This document shows positions 33,901 to 45,414 of a stretch of 64,000 bases of DNA, piece after piece. The stretch comes from Chamaecyparis obtusa. Its lineage: Eukaryota > Streptophyta > Pinopsida > Cupressales > Cupressaceae. Below the pieces are notes generated by a model, which did not search any database, had not been told where the DNA came from, and worked only from the letters and a program-made list of their open reading frames with translations. The position numbers were made by a program, and so were the translations under genes. The DNA is taken from the NCBI GenBank assembly GCA_027943335.1, contig BSBK01003561.1:62001-126000 (forward strand), read 5' to 3'. Position 1 is the stretch's first letter. Every line of letters starts with the position of its first letter.

Positions 33901-34401
33901 CTTATAACAATTCCTCTTCCATTATATGAATACTTGGTTTTGTCTAATACTATTTTCTTAACATTCTTTTCATTCAAAGGAATTACTCCTAACTTATATA
34001 GTCTTGTTACCTAATGAATAAGATCTACAGTGATGTCTATAACTCTATCATCCAACCAAAACTTTCTATTGTGAATTCTGGTCAAGATTATCTTGTTCCA
34101 TTCATCATTCTAAAACTCATAGTGAAGTGTTTACTTGATAATATCTATTTGACTTAAATGCTCAAACCCTTCTTTGTAGGACATGTCTTGTTTGTAAATC
34201 TTATTGTACTACATGGTTAGACTACCATCTCCTATAGTCTCAAACTTACATTTTAGATATCCTTTCACATCTTCCAAATGCAAAACTCTATTTGGAATGG
34301 TTGACAAAGCCAAACTAGGGTCTTCCTCTAAGGTTTCTATAGGTTCCTTCTTCATCTTAGGTCTAGCTGAATCTCTGATGTTGTAAACTAGTGATTCATC
34401 C
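30913..34401 (-). pseudogene. E6 ORF2, long unrecognised protein, decayed and split by T1
   Basis: Second ORF of E6, colinear over its full length with ORF2 of E8. Open pieces: 34209-34505 (EEDPSLALSTIPNRVLHLED), 33735-33977 (NGRGIVISKIEQDDVRYVCK; SREDDMVASMVHASYLMCVD), 33467-33670, 32750-32998, 32495-32731 (MILTDKKFEDIKGKILDNLY), 32186-32464 (acidic) and 30913-31410 (coiled-coil-like, ending LPALQY). ATG at 34401 (MDESLVYN) corresponds to MDFSFINN of E8. T1 interrupts it at 31606-31940. It is more decayed than the E8 copy, with several frameshifts. Function unknown. The N-terminal third vaguely resembles the 'putative plant transposon protein' helical domain; that is only a suggestion. Confidence 0.8.
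31606..31940 (-). mobile_element. T1: 335-bp TRIM (miniature LTR retrotransposon) inside E6 ORF2
   Basis: Two 138-bp direct repeats (31606-31743 and 31803-31940) frame a 59-bp interior. The interior begins with a polypurine tract (GGGGGAGAT on the - strand, after 31743) and ends with a perfect Met-tRNA primer site (TGGTATCAGAGC, - strand, 31789-31800). Flanks GAATT (31601-31605) and GAAAT (31941-31945) look like a target duplication with one change. The repeats share ATGCCTGATACAACCACTAG and GAGGTGGTTAAGCCATGTCA. In E8 ORF2 the same place is uninterrupted (EKLQSTVTTQ), an empty site. No coding capacity, as usual for TRIMs. Confidence 0.92.
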
Positions 34402-34869
34402 ATGATTCTATAAAATATGACTACTTTGATAGTGAATACGTAGCAAAATACCTCAGAATCATGATTTAGGGCTTTGCATAGATTTGGAAAAGAATCTATC
34501 TCCAAATATTGTAAACTACTCTCAATCTCTAGTGGCTAGCTCTCTATATCTCTTGTAAACACTTGAATGATCAACTAATGTAAATCATCTAGTTTTATCC
34601 TTCAAATCTTTCAAGATACTGATATTGCATTAAATTTTGTAAGTGCTTCATGCCAAAAAGTTGTTCCTAGTTACCTACAAAACTTCATTCTTTTTGTGTA
34701 CTTGCATACATGTTCATAAATTCATGTACTCTTAACCATAGCTTCATTATATCACATACTAGCTCATATTAACTTTGCAAGACTCAATTCAATTTACTAT
34801 AAATTTCTACACTATTCTGATGCCTTACTCTAATACATAGTTCATGAAATAAATGCTTAATTTCTTTGA
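34402..34869 (-). other. E6 spacer between ORF1 and ORF2
   Basis: AT-rich, no ORF of note. E8 has a spacer of similar length (about 440 bp), so ORF2 needs its own way to be translated (splicing, internal initiation or a subgenomic RNA). Confidence 0.55.
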
Positions 34870-36119
34870 GATTAATTAGAAAATGACTCACATTTACTCT
34901 TAGGTACTTCACCTATCTAATTTCCTAGTATATTGAGTGTTCTCACTTCATCTGTGGCTTTAAAAAACTCAACTTCTTCCAAGTTACTTCAGTATTCTCT
35001 CTAACTATTGTTGGTGTTCACATTTCTCCTAGTGTAGTTTCTAGGATTAGGGTTTCTTATGTTGTTCATTCTGCAAAATCTCACTCTGTAACCAAAGTTG
35101 TTACATATCTAACAAACTACTCCATTTTTTCCATATCTCGATCCTGACTAACTAATTTGTGATCTGTAATTTCTAGCAATATGTCCAATTTTGTTGCATC
35201 TATAACATACAGCTCTATTCCTTTTGTTCATGTTTCCAATGGGTGTCTTATTTGTAGGGTTAGTATCTCTACACATTCTACTATTATTATTATTATCATT
35301 AGATCTAGGTTTCTTACAATCAATATCTCTATGTCCAAAACCATGACAATTATAACAATAACCAAAGATATGTGTGAATTGCTTACCTGTACAATCTCTT
35401 TTCATGTGTCCAAAAGAATTGCATGAAAAACATCTACCTTTGAATTCTCTTCGCATCTCTTTAGGTGGTTCATCTTTCTTAGATGGATAAGGTATATATT
35501 CATATTTTTTAGATTCATCAGGATTATTTTCATATTTCTTCTCAAGATGTTTTGGATCTGGTTCTTTGCACTGCTCAATCTTCTTTGGGAACTTATCTTC
35601 AAGTTATCTAAGACCAGTTCTATCATAAGATAGTTTCTAATAAGACATTTGTTCTTCAATCTCTTCACTACTAGAGTGTAATTTCTTAAGATGTTGTTTA
35701 GAATGAGTTAGTTCTCCTTTTACAATTGTATTGTACTTCTTAAGTTCAACATGCTATAATTTTGGTTTTTCAAGTTCAAATGTTACTTTGGTAAGTTTAG
35801 ATCTTAGATCTGTATTCTTAGATTTTAGATTTGATTCATCTTTTCTATTGTCATATTTCAAGCTTAACTTTAGATCTACAATCTTTAGCTCATGTTTAAG
35901 GATCTTATTTTCTTTCTTTAGTTTTCAAACTTCATCACAATCCTTGACTTGAATTGTAGGTTCTTTCTTTTATTTTAGATCTTATATCTTTTATTTTAGT
36001 TTCTTAATGTAGTTTTTCACATCATCATTTTTTTCCTTTAGAGTATCTCTTTCTTCAAAAAGAATATCAATCTGTTCAAGAGCTTCATCAATATTCTTTT
36101 GTAACTGATCCATATCCAT
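34870..36119 (-). pseudogene. E6 ORF1: coiled coil plus four CCHC knuckles
   Basis: ATG at 36119 (MDMDQLQKNIDEALEQIDIL) starts about 55 bases inside the primer site. Residues 1-160 are a Lys/Glu/Leu-rich probable coiled coil. Three CCHC knuckles lie in 35148-35456: CFSCNSFGHMKRDC, CYNCHGFGHRDIDC and CYRCNKIGHIARNY (last Cys now Tyr). A fourth near 35085 reads C-stop-ICNNFGYRVRFC (His now Tyr). A Gag-like RNA-binding protein is the natural reading, but no copia capsid (UBN2-type) domain precedes the knuckles. The E8 copy is less damaged. The 3' limit is set by comparison with E8. Confidence 0.8.
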
Positions 36120-36175
36120 AGAGATCTTACTCAAGCTATTAGGCTTTCTCTGAATAATTTTTTTTGAGTAACTAA

Positions 36176-36187
36176 GCTCTGATACCA
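36176..36187 (-). other. E6 primer binding site (initiator Met tRNA)
   Basis: Perfect TGGTATCAGAGC on the - strand, two bases inside the 5' LTR edge at 36190. Confidence 0.93.
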
Positions 36188-36189
36188 AT

Positions 36190-36895
36190 TGTTAGAAATA
36201 GGAAATAGTGAGAGACAGGGGGTGAATCAGTATTTCACAAACTTTTACTTTTTCCCAATTATGGATATAATAAATTAACTTGAAGCTTTCATAAGAAACT
36301 AAATGTAGTAAAATAAATAAAAAGAATAATAATAAAACAAATGAAATCATAACACCATGTTTTTTCTTGTGAAAAGCCTGGCCAAGGGAAGACCCCAGTG
36401 GGGATGATACCCACAATTAATCCACTAATCAAAAGTATCATGTTAAGGATGTTGACCCTATTAGGATTTAGTTAAATACATATAGTGTCTATGTCTTGGT
36501 TAAAGGACTCTAGGCATTGTTAGAAGCCTCAACCCTGCTAGGCATTTCTATTACAAAGCAATTTTTTTGCAATATGAACTCACTGTCCAAACATCTAATA
36601 TACAATAATAGCTTTAGATAAAAAGGTAAGATACAAAAACCTTTTTATTGCTACTAAATAGATTTACTATTCCGATCTAGCTTTGTAGGCTCTTCACTTT
36701 GATATACAGTACTTTCTTCCTTTCTTCTTACAACTTACAATTTAGAATCATATATCAACTTATTACAATCTCTATATCTTTCTTGCATACTTCACATTAC
36801 ATTATACTTACATATATACAACCTATTACAAAATAACTTGTCGGCTTACAATACTTTATACTCTTCTGAAAATATAAATTCGTTATATGTTGCCT
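36190..36895 (-). repeat. E6 5' LTR, left piece
   Basis: TGTTAGAAATAGGAAATAG at the edge next to the primer site. It runs to the TGCCT target of E8 (36891-36895). It continues at 52104; together about 1,121 bp, against 1,119 for the 3' LTR. Confidence 0.92.
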
Positions 36896-37894
36896 TGTTA
36901 GAAATAGGGAATATTGAGAGGGCGGGTAAATCAGTATTCTAAAAACTTTATCTTTTTCCCAATTATGGATATAATAGATTATCTTTATACATTCATAACA
37001 TAAGAAGCTAAAAAAAATGCATAATAATAAAGAACTCTTAACACATTATTTGTTCTCGAGGAAACCCTGGCCAAGGGAAAACCCTAGTGGGGATGGTACC
37101 CACAAAGATCCACTAATCAAAAGTATCTTATTAAGGATGTTGACCCTGTTAGGAGTCTATTACAAGTATATACTGTATCAGTCCTGATTAATGGACTATA
37201 GGCCTTGTTAGAAGCCTCAACCCTGTTAGGAGTTGTACTACAAAATGTGATTACCAGATGAGCCCACTATCCAAACAAGTAATGTACAATATTCACTAAT
37301 TAAAAAATAGGTTAAGGTACATAACCTTATACTACTTGCATCGATATCACTTTGCTGCTCTTTCACTATCACTATTACATATGCTTCATATACTTCACAT
37401 CACACTACTACAATTACTTGCTGCTTGTTGTATTTATAATTACAATTACATTTACATTTATACCAATAGATTTATCCAAGAGTTAACATCTATGATTTCA
37501 TCGCTTTATATTGTTAAGCCATTATTTTGATAAACAAAATAATCCCTTAACTCTTTACTAGTTCTATCTTGATATTCTGTCATGTTGGCTTCACACTGTC
37601 TTCGATAAAACTATCATTACTTCTTCCGTACATGCCATACTAACTTGCACTCTAAGATGGGTGATCAATAGTTATCATAGAGTCTATGTTCAAGTGTGAA
37701 AGCATTGAACTTACTCCAGTCAATGTCGCAAACAAAAATTGTATCCAGGTTCACTGGTAAAACATTGTCTCACACTTAGACAAATTTGCAATGTGCTCTA
37801 TCATACTTTCTCTCTGACTTGTGTGATCTTCATGTGGATCATATGTTTCCATAATTAAAACATCTATGTAATCAAGTCAGCCAAATTTCCAACA
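36896..37894 (-). repeat. E8 3' LTR (999 bp)
   Basis: TGTTAGAAATAGGGAATATT to AAATTTCCAACA, then the polypurine tract. It contains the hairpin array at 37087-37234. Confidence 0.95.
37087..37234 (-). other. Hairpin array in E8 3' LTR
   Basis: GTGGGGATGGTACCCAC (37087-37103), GACCCTGTTAGGAGTC (37142-37157), GTCCTGATTAATGGAC (37181-37196), GGCCTTGTTAGAAGCC (37201-37216) and AACCCTGTTAGGAGTT (37219-37234). Outer triplets GAC/GTC, GTC/GAC, GGC/GCC and AAC/GTT are all complementary, with a recurrent C.A mismatch in the fourth pair of three units. Confidence 0.8.
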
Positions 37895-37906
37895 ATCTCC
37901 CCCTTT
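37895..37906 (-). other. E8 polypurine tract
   Basis: AAAGGGGGAGAT on the - strand directly before the 3' LTR, identical to that of E6. Confidence 0.9.
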
Positions 37907-38176
37907 GTCATTGGTGGCAACATATGAGAAAATTGGCTAAGTGTACAACTCAAAATCTCAAAAAATGTTCAAAACTATGGCCATAATATGAAATACATAC
38001 TATCCTTATAACTCCTCAAAAAATTATTGCCTCTAATATAGTACTCACCCTAAGAGTAACAACCCTAATCATATACTATCAATTTTCTTCTATATATCTC
38101 TCCTCCTTTGACAACAATGACAAAATAAGGTATGGAGGGTCACAATATTGTATCACAAAAAGGTTATACCTCAATT
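37907..38176 (-). other. E8 3' untranslated part
   Basis: No ORF of note. A second TTTGACAACAATGACAAA word with a degenerate pyrimidine run (near 38098-38125) parallels the one in E6. Confidence 0.6.
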
Positions 38177-41100
38177 TATTTATTGCAAAGCTGGTAGGCT
38201 TGCAACACAATCTACAAAATCTATCTTTATGGCTTCTATCTCCTTCTCCCATGATTTCTTAATGGAATCTACCACATTAAGTAGTGCGCTCAATCCATAA
38301 GAAGCAATTTCACATGCTTGGAGGTTTTCAAAGTTAAATTTCTGAAAAGATGTCTTTGCTGAAAGACAATCTTCCAACTATTCTTCAATTATGCTCAACT
38401 TCATAAAAACATGCTCTCTCAAAAGAGTATATCTTCTCAATTTCTTGTCTTTCTCATCTTGTACAATTTTGATTTCATCATATAGTTTTCTAACTTTCTT
38501 CTCAACATTACAAACCTTCACATTGGGGTTAGATAGAAGGTTTGTTTCATTTAGAATCTCTTCTTCCTTCAACTTTATCTTCCAATCTTCCTCAACTGTC
38601 AAAGTCTCTGATTTTGTACACTGTATGTAAAAATATTTTCCTGTTTCCAAGTGCTTCCTCAAATCCTTGATACAGATATCAAGAGTATTGATATCATTGT
38701 TGATGTACTGACTGATGTTCAAAATAATTCTAGCCTCATAATCTACTTGTGCTTTCACTTTTTCAATATCAGCTAGGTGTGTGAATTCATTATCAAAGGT
38801 ACTCATTACCTTGTTTCCCTTCTCCATAGGGTTCGCATCTAAAATTTGTGTAGTCACAGTACTTTGTAACTTCTCAGTTAGTTCCTTCAGACACCCTTCA
38901 AGACTCTTCACCTTCTTATTCTTACCAATTATTTTTTTTAAGGATGTAATCAGTTCTGACTGATCATCATCTACTTCTTTTCCCAAATGCTCAATCATAG
39001 ATCCAATTTGAGTCTTCTTTCTAGTCTTAGGAGTAAGATTGATATCTTCTTTGGTGGGAAGGGAAACCTATTCTTCTACAACTGGTGGTTCCACAACTAT
39101 GGTCTCTATCATCTCTTCTTCTTTTGTAGCTTCCTGTTCCTCAAAGGCCAAATTGTCAACAATTTTCTCCAAATTCTTGAATACATTTTCATCAGTATCC
39201 ATGGTGATTTGTGTACCTTCTAAATTCATTATTTCATCTTCAGTATTAATAGCTAGAGAAGAGGGAATGTCCTCTTGTACTTTCTCACTTGCTTGCTCTG
39301 TTGCAATTAATGATTCTCCAACATATTCTATCATAACCTTGATAATTGCCTGTTCAGTCTTAGAATTTACTTCTTCATACCTACCTCCCATAATCTGAAT
39401 TGTTCTCCTTTTGGTTCTCAGATGGGTGCTTAGGGCCTTCATAATCTAGTTGAAATGAGCCTCATCTTTTATCTCACAAAGCTTCCTCACAAGCTTTTCT
39501 CTGATAGTTGTCTCTTCCTCTAATACTCTCTTCTTTCTGTTCATAAGTTTGTTATAAAGATCATTAGGTATTTGTCCTTGAATAGTATCAAACTTCTTGC
39601 CAGTCAAGATCATATGCTTCACAAGTGCATTCTCTAGATTAAGTCTATCAATATAATCATAAAGATCATAATATTTGTTCATTCTTGCAAAGTCACCATT
39701 CTCAATAATTTTCTCATTAAGCTTTTCAACTTTTGGTTTCCAAGCTTTCTTCTTTGTAGTGACATCATCTTTAACCTCTACAATCTTTCTTGGAATAGGT
39801 TGCACTAGAGTTTTATGCCTCTTCCCTAGTCTAGTGGCACTCTCCTTAACTCTTTTGCTAGGTGTGGAGGAAGTGGATCTAGTAGACATCTTTGTTTCTA
39901 TTTCCTTCTTAGGTACTTTCACTTTCACTTGTACTTGTAGTTCTTCCCATGGCACTACAATTGATGATAAAGGAGGGATAGACAAAACTTCCTTTTTTCC
40001 ACTCTCTCTAATTTTTTCTTCTATCTTCTTTGCTACCAAAAACTCTCTCTCTATAATTCCTATATCCTTTAAGATTTTCTTAATGGTTCTCTCAACTCTC
40101 TTCTTAGACTGTTTCTCTTCAATTAGAATCTTTGCGGAGTTTAAGTTCTCCTCAAAGGTTCCAAACCTATTACATTGAGTGTCCAACTTACACTTTAGTA
40201 GTTTTCTATCATACTCTTTAGTTTCTACCTCAGATATTTCATAGCCAAGAGGGTCTATGAACTCTATTCTAAGCTCTATTGCTTCAATATAGGTAAGGCT
40301 AGTATCCACCGTAAAACATATATCATCTTTATATTTTTCAATAAGAGACTTAGGGATCCTTGATCTGCTAGACACAATAGTCTAAAATTTCTTAATAACA
40401 AGTACTGCACTCTCATTAACACTGTCAATAACATGCTTTCTGTATACTACATTAATCCTTTCCATTGTAGTTTGTCCATCATTTCAATCATTTCCTATGG
40501 TGTAAGGAAATATCCTCAAAAGATGAAAGAACATGTATGTGATTAGGGATGAGAACCTAAACTATGTATACTTAGTTTTCTTGATCTTCTCCATGCTCTC
40601 AAACAATTGAATTCTAAGAATTTCACACATATCAACTAGTACCTTGTCAACACACATAAGATAAGCTGCATGTACCATTCCAGCTGCCATGTCATCTTCT
40701 TGTGAATTAGCACAAAACTTAGTAGTTAGGATCTTGCATATGTATCCCACATCAACTTGTTTGATCTTGCTAATCACAATTCCTCTACCATTATAGGATG
40801 AATTAGTGTTGTCAATAACTATTTTCTCATGTTTTTCTCATTAAAAGGAATAGCTCCAGTCTAAGATAATCTAGTGACTTCATGAATCGAATCAGCTGTA
40901 ATATCTATCACTCTATCCTCTAGCCAAAACTTTCCATTATGAATTCTACTCAAAATGATCTTAGTGCATTCTTCATTATCAAATTCATACTGTAATCCAT
41001 ATTTGACAATTTCATTATGTTCAAAGTATTTAAAACCTTGTTTTAGTGTCATATCCTGATTGTACATCTTTTGATATTCATCTGTAAAATCACTATCATT

Positions 41101-41271
41101 TACTATTTCTAGTTTGCATCCAAGATAACTTTTGACATTCTCTAAATGTAAAACTTTGTCTGGTACAGATGATAATGCAAACCTAGGGTCTTCTTCCAAT
41201 GGTTCTACCGATTCCCTTTAAAATTTAGGTCTATTCTTATCTTTGACATTGTTTATGAAGGAAAAATCCAT
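38177..41271 (-). pseudogene. E8 ORF2: about 1,030-codon protein of unknown function
   Basis: Best-preserved copy. ATG at 41271 (MDFSFINN). One frameshift near 40830; from 40777 to 38180 one frame is kept with a handful of stops, mostly TAG. N-terminal third: HLENVKSYLGCKLEIVNDSD, ILSRIHNGKFWLEDRVIDIT then DSIHEVTRL, ISKIKQVDVGYICKILTTKF, EDDMAAGMVHAAYLMCVDKV, and a run ending LITYMFFHLLR. Middle (39446-40375): a charged region with a Ser/Thr/Lys-rich basic stretch (STPSKRVKESATRLGKRHKT), then GDFARMNKYYDLYDYIDRLN. An acidic part (39068-39442) follows, and a long probable coiled coil (38378-38998) ending CVASLPALQ. No protease, RT or integrase motif. Cell location unknown. Confidence 0.85.
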
Positions 41272-41715
41272 GATTTCTTCAAATGTCTTTACTGATTCAA
41301 AGATTTGTCAAGTAAAATACCTCAATTTCATGATTTTAGGGCTTGTGTAGATTCGACACAATTCTTTTCCAAATCCTTGCAAAATGCTTTCTATCACTGC
41401 TCTTTGATCTCCTTGACACTTGAATTCTCTTTGATGATCAAGTAATACCGATCATAACATTTTATTAATTCAATCTCACTTAGATCTGACATCGCATTCA
41501 ATTCTTTTGCCGCTTATTTCCAAAAAGTTATCTCTACTAACCTGCAAAACTTAAAACTTCTTGCGATCTCACAAAACATAATATTTTTCTTTGCGCTCTT
41601 AACCATAGCATTATAATATCATGAACTACCTTTCATTAATTGTCCAAGACTCAATTCATCATATATCTACTTCTATACTAAATCTAAGCTCCTATTTTAC
41701 TGTAATTTACATGAA
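41272..41715 (-). other. E8 spacer between ORF1 and ORF2
   Basis: About 440 bases, AT-rich, with stops in all frames and no recognisable signal. Confidence 0.55.
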
Positions 41716-42590
41716 TTAAGTACTTTGAGATAGGTCAGGTAAAGATTCATTCTTACCTTTCAATACTTCACCTTTCTGATTACCCTCAATGTTGAATATG
41801 TCTCCTTGATCTGTGATTTTGATAAACTTCACTTCTTCTAAATTACTACAGCATCCTTTCTGACTGTTACTAGCATCCTCATTTCTTCTTACATGTTTCC
41901 TTGGGTTAGGATAAGGATGAAAAGCTCTATTATTTGTTCTGCAAAACCTTGTTGTATGTCCAATCTTGTTGCATATCTGACAAACAATTCCACTATTTCC
42001 ATATCTTGGTCTAGGTTGATTGATTTGTGATCTACAATTTCTAGCAATGTGTCCAACCTTGTTGCATCTATAACATACTATTCCACTTCTTCTATTCATA
42101 TCTTCAGTAGGTTTCTTATATGCATTGTTAGTATTCCTAAACATTCTACTACCATCATTATTCTCAATAAATTTATGTTTCCTACAATCAATAGCTCTAT
42201 GTCCAAAACCATGACAATTGTAGCAATAACCATTAAGAGGTTTAAATTGTTTACCTATGCAATCTCTCTTCATATGACCAATAGTATTACAAGCAAAAAA
42301 TATACCTTTGAATTCTCTTTGCATACCTTAGGGTGATTCCTCTTGCTTCGGTGATTCTTCTTCTTTAGGTGTATCTTCAGATTTGTTGATCTCATCATGC
42401 TTCTTCTCATCCATGCTTTCAAATATCTTCAAATCTGGTTCCTTTCCTTCATCATTTTCTTTGAAAGTGTTGAATCCAAGACCAGTCTTATCATCGAATG
42501 GTTTCTGATAAGATATTTGTTCATCAATCTTCTCACTAGTTGAATATAGCCTTTCAAGTTGTTGTTTGGATTGAGTCAGTTCACCTTTTA
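41716..42590 (-). pseudogene. E8 ORF1, C-terminal part with four CCHC knuckles
   Basis: Open for 202 codons at 41716-42324. Knuckles in order: FFACNTIGHMKRDC (first Cys lost; E6 has CFSC), CYNCHGFGHRAIDC, CYRCNKVGHIARNC and CQICNKIGHTTRFC, spaced by basic and polar linkers. CCHC knuckles bind RNA in Gag nucleocapsids, so packaging of element RNA is the likely role. Upstream (42325-42590) is an acidic, Lys/Glu-rich stretch leading to the E4 insertion. The tail after the fourth knuckle is polar and ends near SLPDLSQST. No capsid domain is seen. Confidence 0.85.
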
Positions 42591-42595
42591 CAATC

Positions 42596-44258
42596 TGAAT
42601 AGTGGTAAAATGGATTCACCACAATTAAAATGTAGAGGGGGAAATATGAGATCTATTCTCAAAACCAAATTCCCCAAACAAGAGATCCGATTTGATCAAC
42701 CAAAAAGGTTAATGCACAATCGAATCAATTTATGGAAAAGAGTAGGAAGAGAGAGTAAATCCAATATTTCCCTATGTTGAGGAATATGTTTAGAATATAG
42801 AATAATTGAAATACAATTACTAATCTCAAATTAGGGCACAGCTAGAAAATGTTGAATTTTGATGTCTGTGTGCACTTTCAGGAAATTTTGAAAACTGTCT
42901 TGGACTGGAAATGCTGAGACAAAGAAAACCTAGAAATCTTTCCTCAAGATGGCACAGCTTGGGTTTGACCCTCATAAAAGGTCAAATACCACATTCTTTA
43001 TTTGAAGTCTGATTCAAATTCTGTTCAAAGATCCAAGAATTTTTCTGAAAAGGGTATCCAAATTCTCTCTCAGATTTGAAACTCTGCACCTGTACCTAAA
43101 AGAAAATCAGATTTTTTGTTGTATGGGGGGTTTGCCTTGGTCAAACCCCAGTTTAGGAATTAACCTTTAAATTGAATTAAAATGTATTGTGCATAAACAA
43201 TGTAATTGAAACAAATCACCTCACTTATGTTGAAGTTCTTGTAGAGGATTTGAATCCTCAAATCTACAAGTAGGAATGAATGTAGGATGTCTCCAATAAA
43301 TGGTATTTGATCTTCAACACCAATCTTGAATTGATTTTTGCATATGAGAAGGCTTGAATGAATGGAGAAGGATGGATCTTCAAGGGGGCTCCAAAGAGAT
43401 TGAATCCTTCAATAGCTAATAATGGATCTCCTTGATGGATGGATGCTTGAACAATTGAATGCTTGAAGACTTATACTTGCACTTGAGAGCTTGAGTGCTT
43501 GCAATTTCTTGAGATGAGATGTGAAAACTTGATGTGAAAATGAGAGAGGAAGGCCTCCTTTTATAGTGATCTAGGGAACACTCCTCTAGAGGGGCCACCT
43601 TGGAGAATTAAATCCCAATTAGGTCCTCACCTTTAGAAAATATACCTAAATTAAATGAAATTAAAGGATTTACCATCCTGAAACCCAAAATGGTCGACCC
43701 AGAGGTGGGAAAATAAATCTCCTAAAATCTAGAAGCCTGAAAATTCTAGAAATTGTAATTTTGGAGGAAGGGGTCAAAGTCAAGGTTGGACCTGACCTAG
43801 TCAGGGTCTTAGCTCAAACCTAACCTAGTCAGGGTCTTAGCTCAACCTTGACCTAGTTAGGTTCTAACTCGACCTTGACCCTAGTCCCAAATTGACTCAA
43901 AACCAAGTCAAGAGGTCCCGGGGATGCCTATAAACCTAGAACTGATGCCAAAACAAGATAGAATGTCAGAGATAGACATAAAATCCTATGATTACTATGA
44001 TGAAGCCTAGGAGGATCCATTTCTAAACCCTACCTAGAAAAAAGAGCCATAGAAGAGGGAAATTCAAGAGAATCCTTAAGATTCTAACCCTAATTTCTCC
44101 TAGAATGAAGAAATCAAGTGTGTGGAAGAAGTAGAAAGCAGGGAGATAAGCCAAATACATGCAAAGACCTGATCAAGGTGCTTGACATGACACCAAACCA
44201 CTTACTCGGAGGGATAAATTATCTTATCATGGAAGTGCTTCCATTTTAAGATGATACA
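42596..44258 (-). repeat. E4 3' LTR (1,663 bp)
   Basis: TGAATAGTGGTAAAATGG at the left edge to GATGATACA at the right, then the polypurine tract. TATA box (TATAAAAGG, - strand) at 43557-43565. Confidence 0.95.
43557..43565 (-). promoter_or_regulatory. E4 3' LTR TATA box
   Basis: TATAAAAGG on the - strand followed by AGGCCTTCCTCTCTC, as in E3. Confidence 0.7.
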
Positions 44259-44273
44259 TTAAGCCCCCACTTT
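44259..44273 (-). other. E4 polypurine tract
   Basis: AAAGTGGGGGCTTAA on the - strand, directly before the 3' LTR. Confidence 0.9.
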
Positions 44274-45414
44274 AGCAAGAGTATGGACTCAATGCAAACT
44301 CTTGGCAAAGGAGATCAGAATAACAAGATAATCTTATCATAATCCAAGGGACAAAGAGAAACCTTAAGCCCCAAGGACTCAAGTCTTTGTCGACTCCTAA
44401 ATCACAATAAGAGAAACATCTCTAGAGAGAGAACAAATGTGTGATTACCTCACCCAATGAGAACTTATGTCCCATTGTGAACCACACAGGAAAATGGTGC
44501 AACTGGAAAGATGGAATTGAACTACCTAGTGAATGTGGCTACTCACTAGTCAATCCATCAATGATTCATCCTTAGGAATATTCTATTCCATAAGAATAAA
44601 ACTAAAAATAAAAGAGATACAATCTTAAGGACACTTCCAACCTTAAGGGATCAAAATATATGTGTATATTTGAAACTGGAGGGATCAAGATATCCTAAAA
44701 TATAAATATGTGCTTTAAGGATTAGTTACTAATCCAAAAAGGGAAAAAAAAGTATCTTGAAAAATATCTATGTATTGAAAAGTGCATGTGTGCAATAGGT
44801 GAGTAGAGCGTATGCCCCCAAGTTAAAGTTATTTTTGACACTTTAACAGGAGCAATGGCTTTAACATAAACATAAAAAACTCCATTGATTACATTTCCAC
44901 ATCGAGATGCCCCCAAACGAAGACAAATAAAGGGAAATATCATAGAAACATACAAAGAACATAGAAGGAATCTACTTTCTGTGGGGTCAGTATGATCATA
45001 AGATAATATATATATGATATTATTGCAAATGAATTGACATCATTCCCCAAAAAAAGTAGAACTACAATCACAAAGGAGGAAAGATCACATAAGATATATG
45101 AAGGAGAATTTTTTCAAACCATGACATGGAGACCAAAAAGAATTAGTGCTACCATATCTTGAATCCAAGCAGATTATACAAGGAAACATTTACAAACAAT
45201 AGCATAATTATGACATAACATTGAACAATGCATAAAAGAATAGAGATACATATAGAAGCATTTGGAACAACAGTTTCGATTCCTTCATCATCTTGCACCA
45301 ACTGAGTAACAAGGATTGTATAAAAGAATCTAACAACATTTAGCAAACACATTGCGGGAGAAACATAGTACAATAGGAAAACACACAAAAAAGCTACCAC
45401 CAAGGACAAGCTAA
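44274..45414 (-). other. E4 downstream region without polymerase
   Basis: Parallel to 15223-16356 of E3. Two short frames match E3: a hydrophobic one (45149-45418, VVAFLCVFLLYYVSPAMCLL) and one at 44722-44955 (ASRCGNVINGVFYV; LTWGHTLYSPIAHMHF) that overlaps a GGGGGCATACGCTC-like word. No RT or integrase motif. Whether either frame is translated cannot be judged from two closely related copies. Confidence 0.55.

Noticed and set aside
44722..44955. Short frame in E4 considered as an integrase or env remnant
   Set aside because: No catalytic or membrane-fusion motif; it overlaps a polypurine-like word and matches only its sister element E3.
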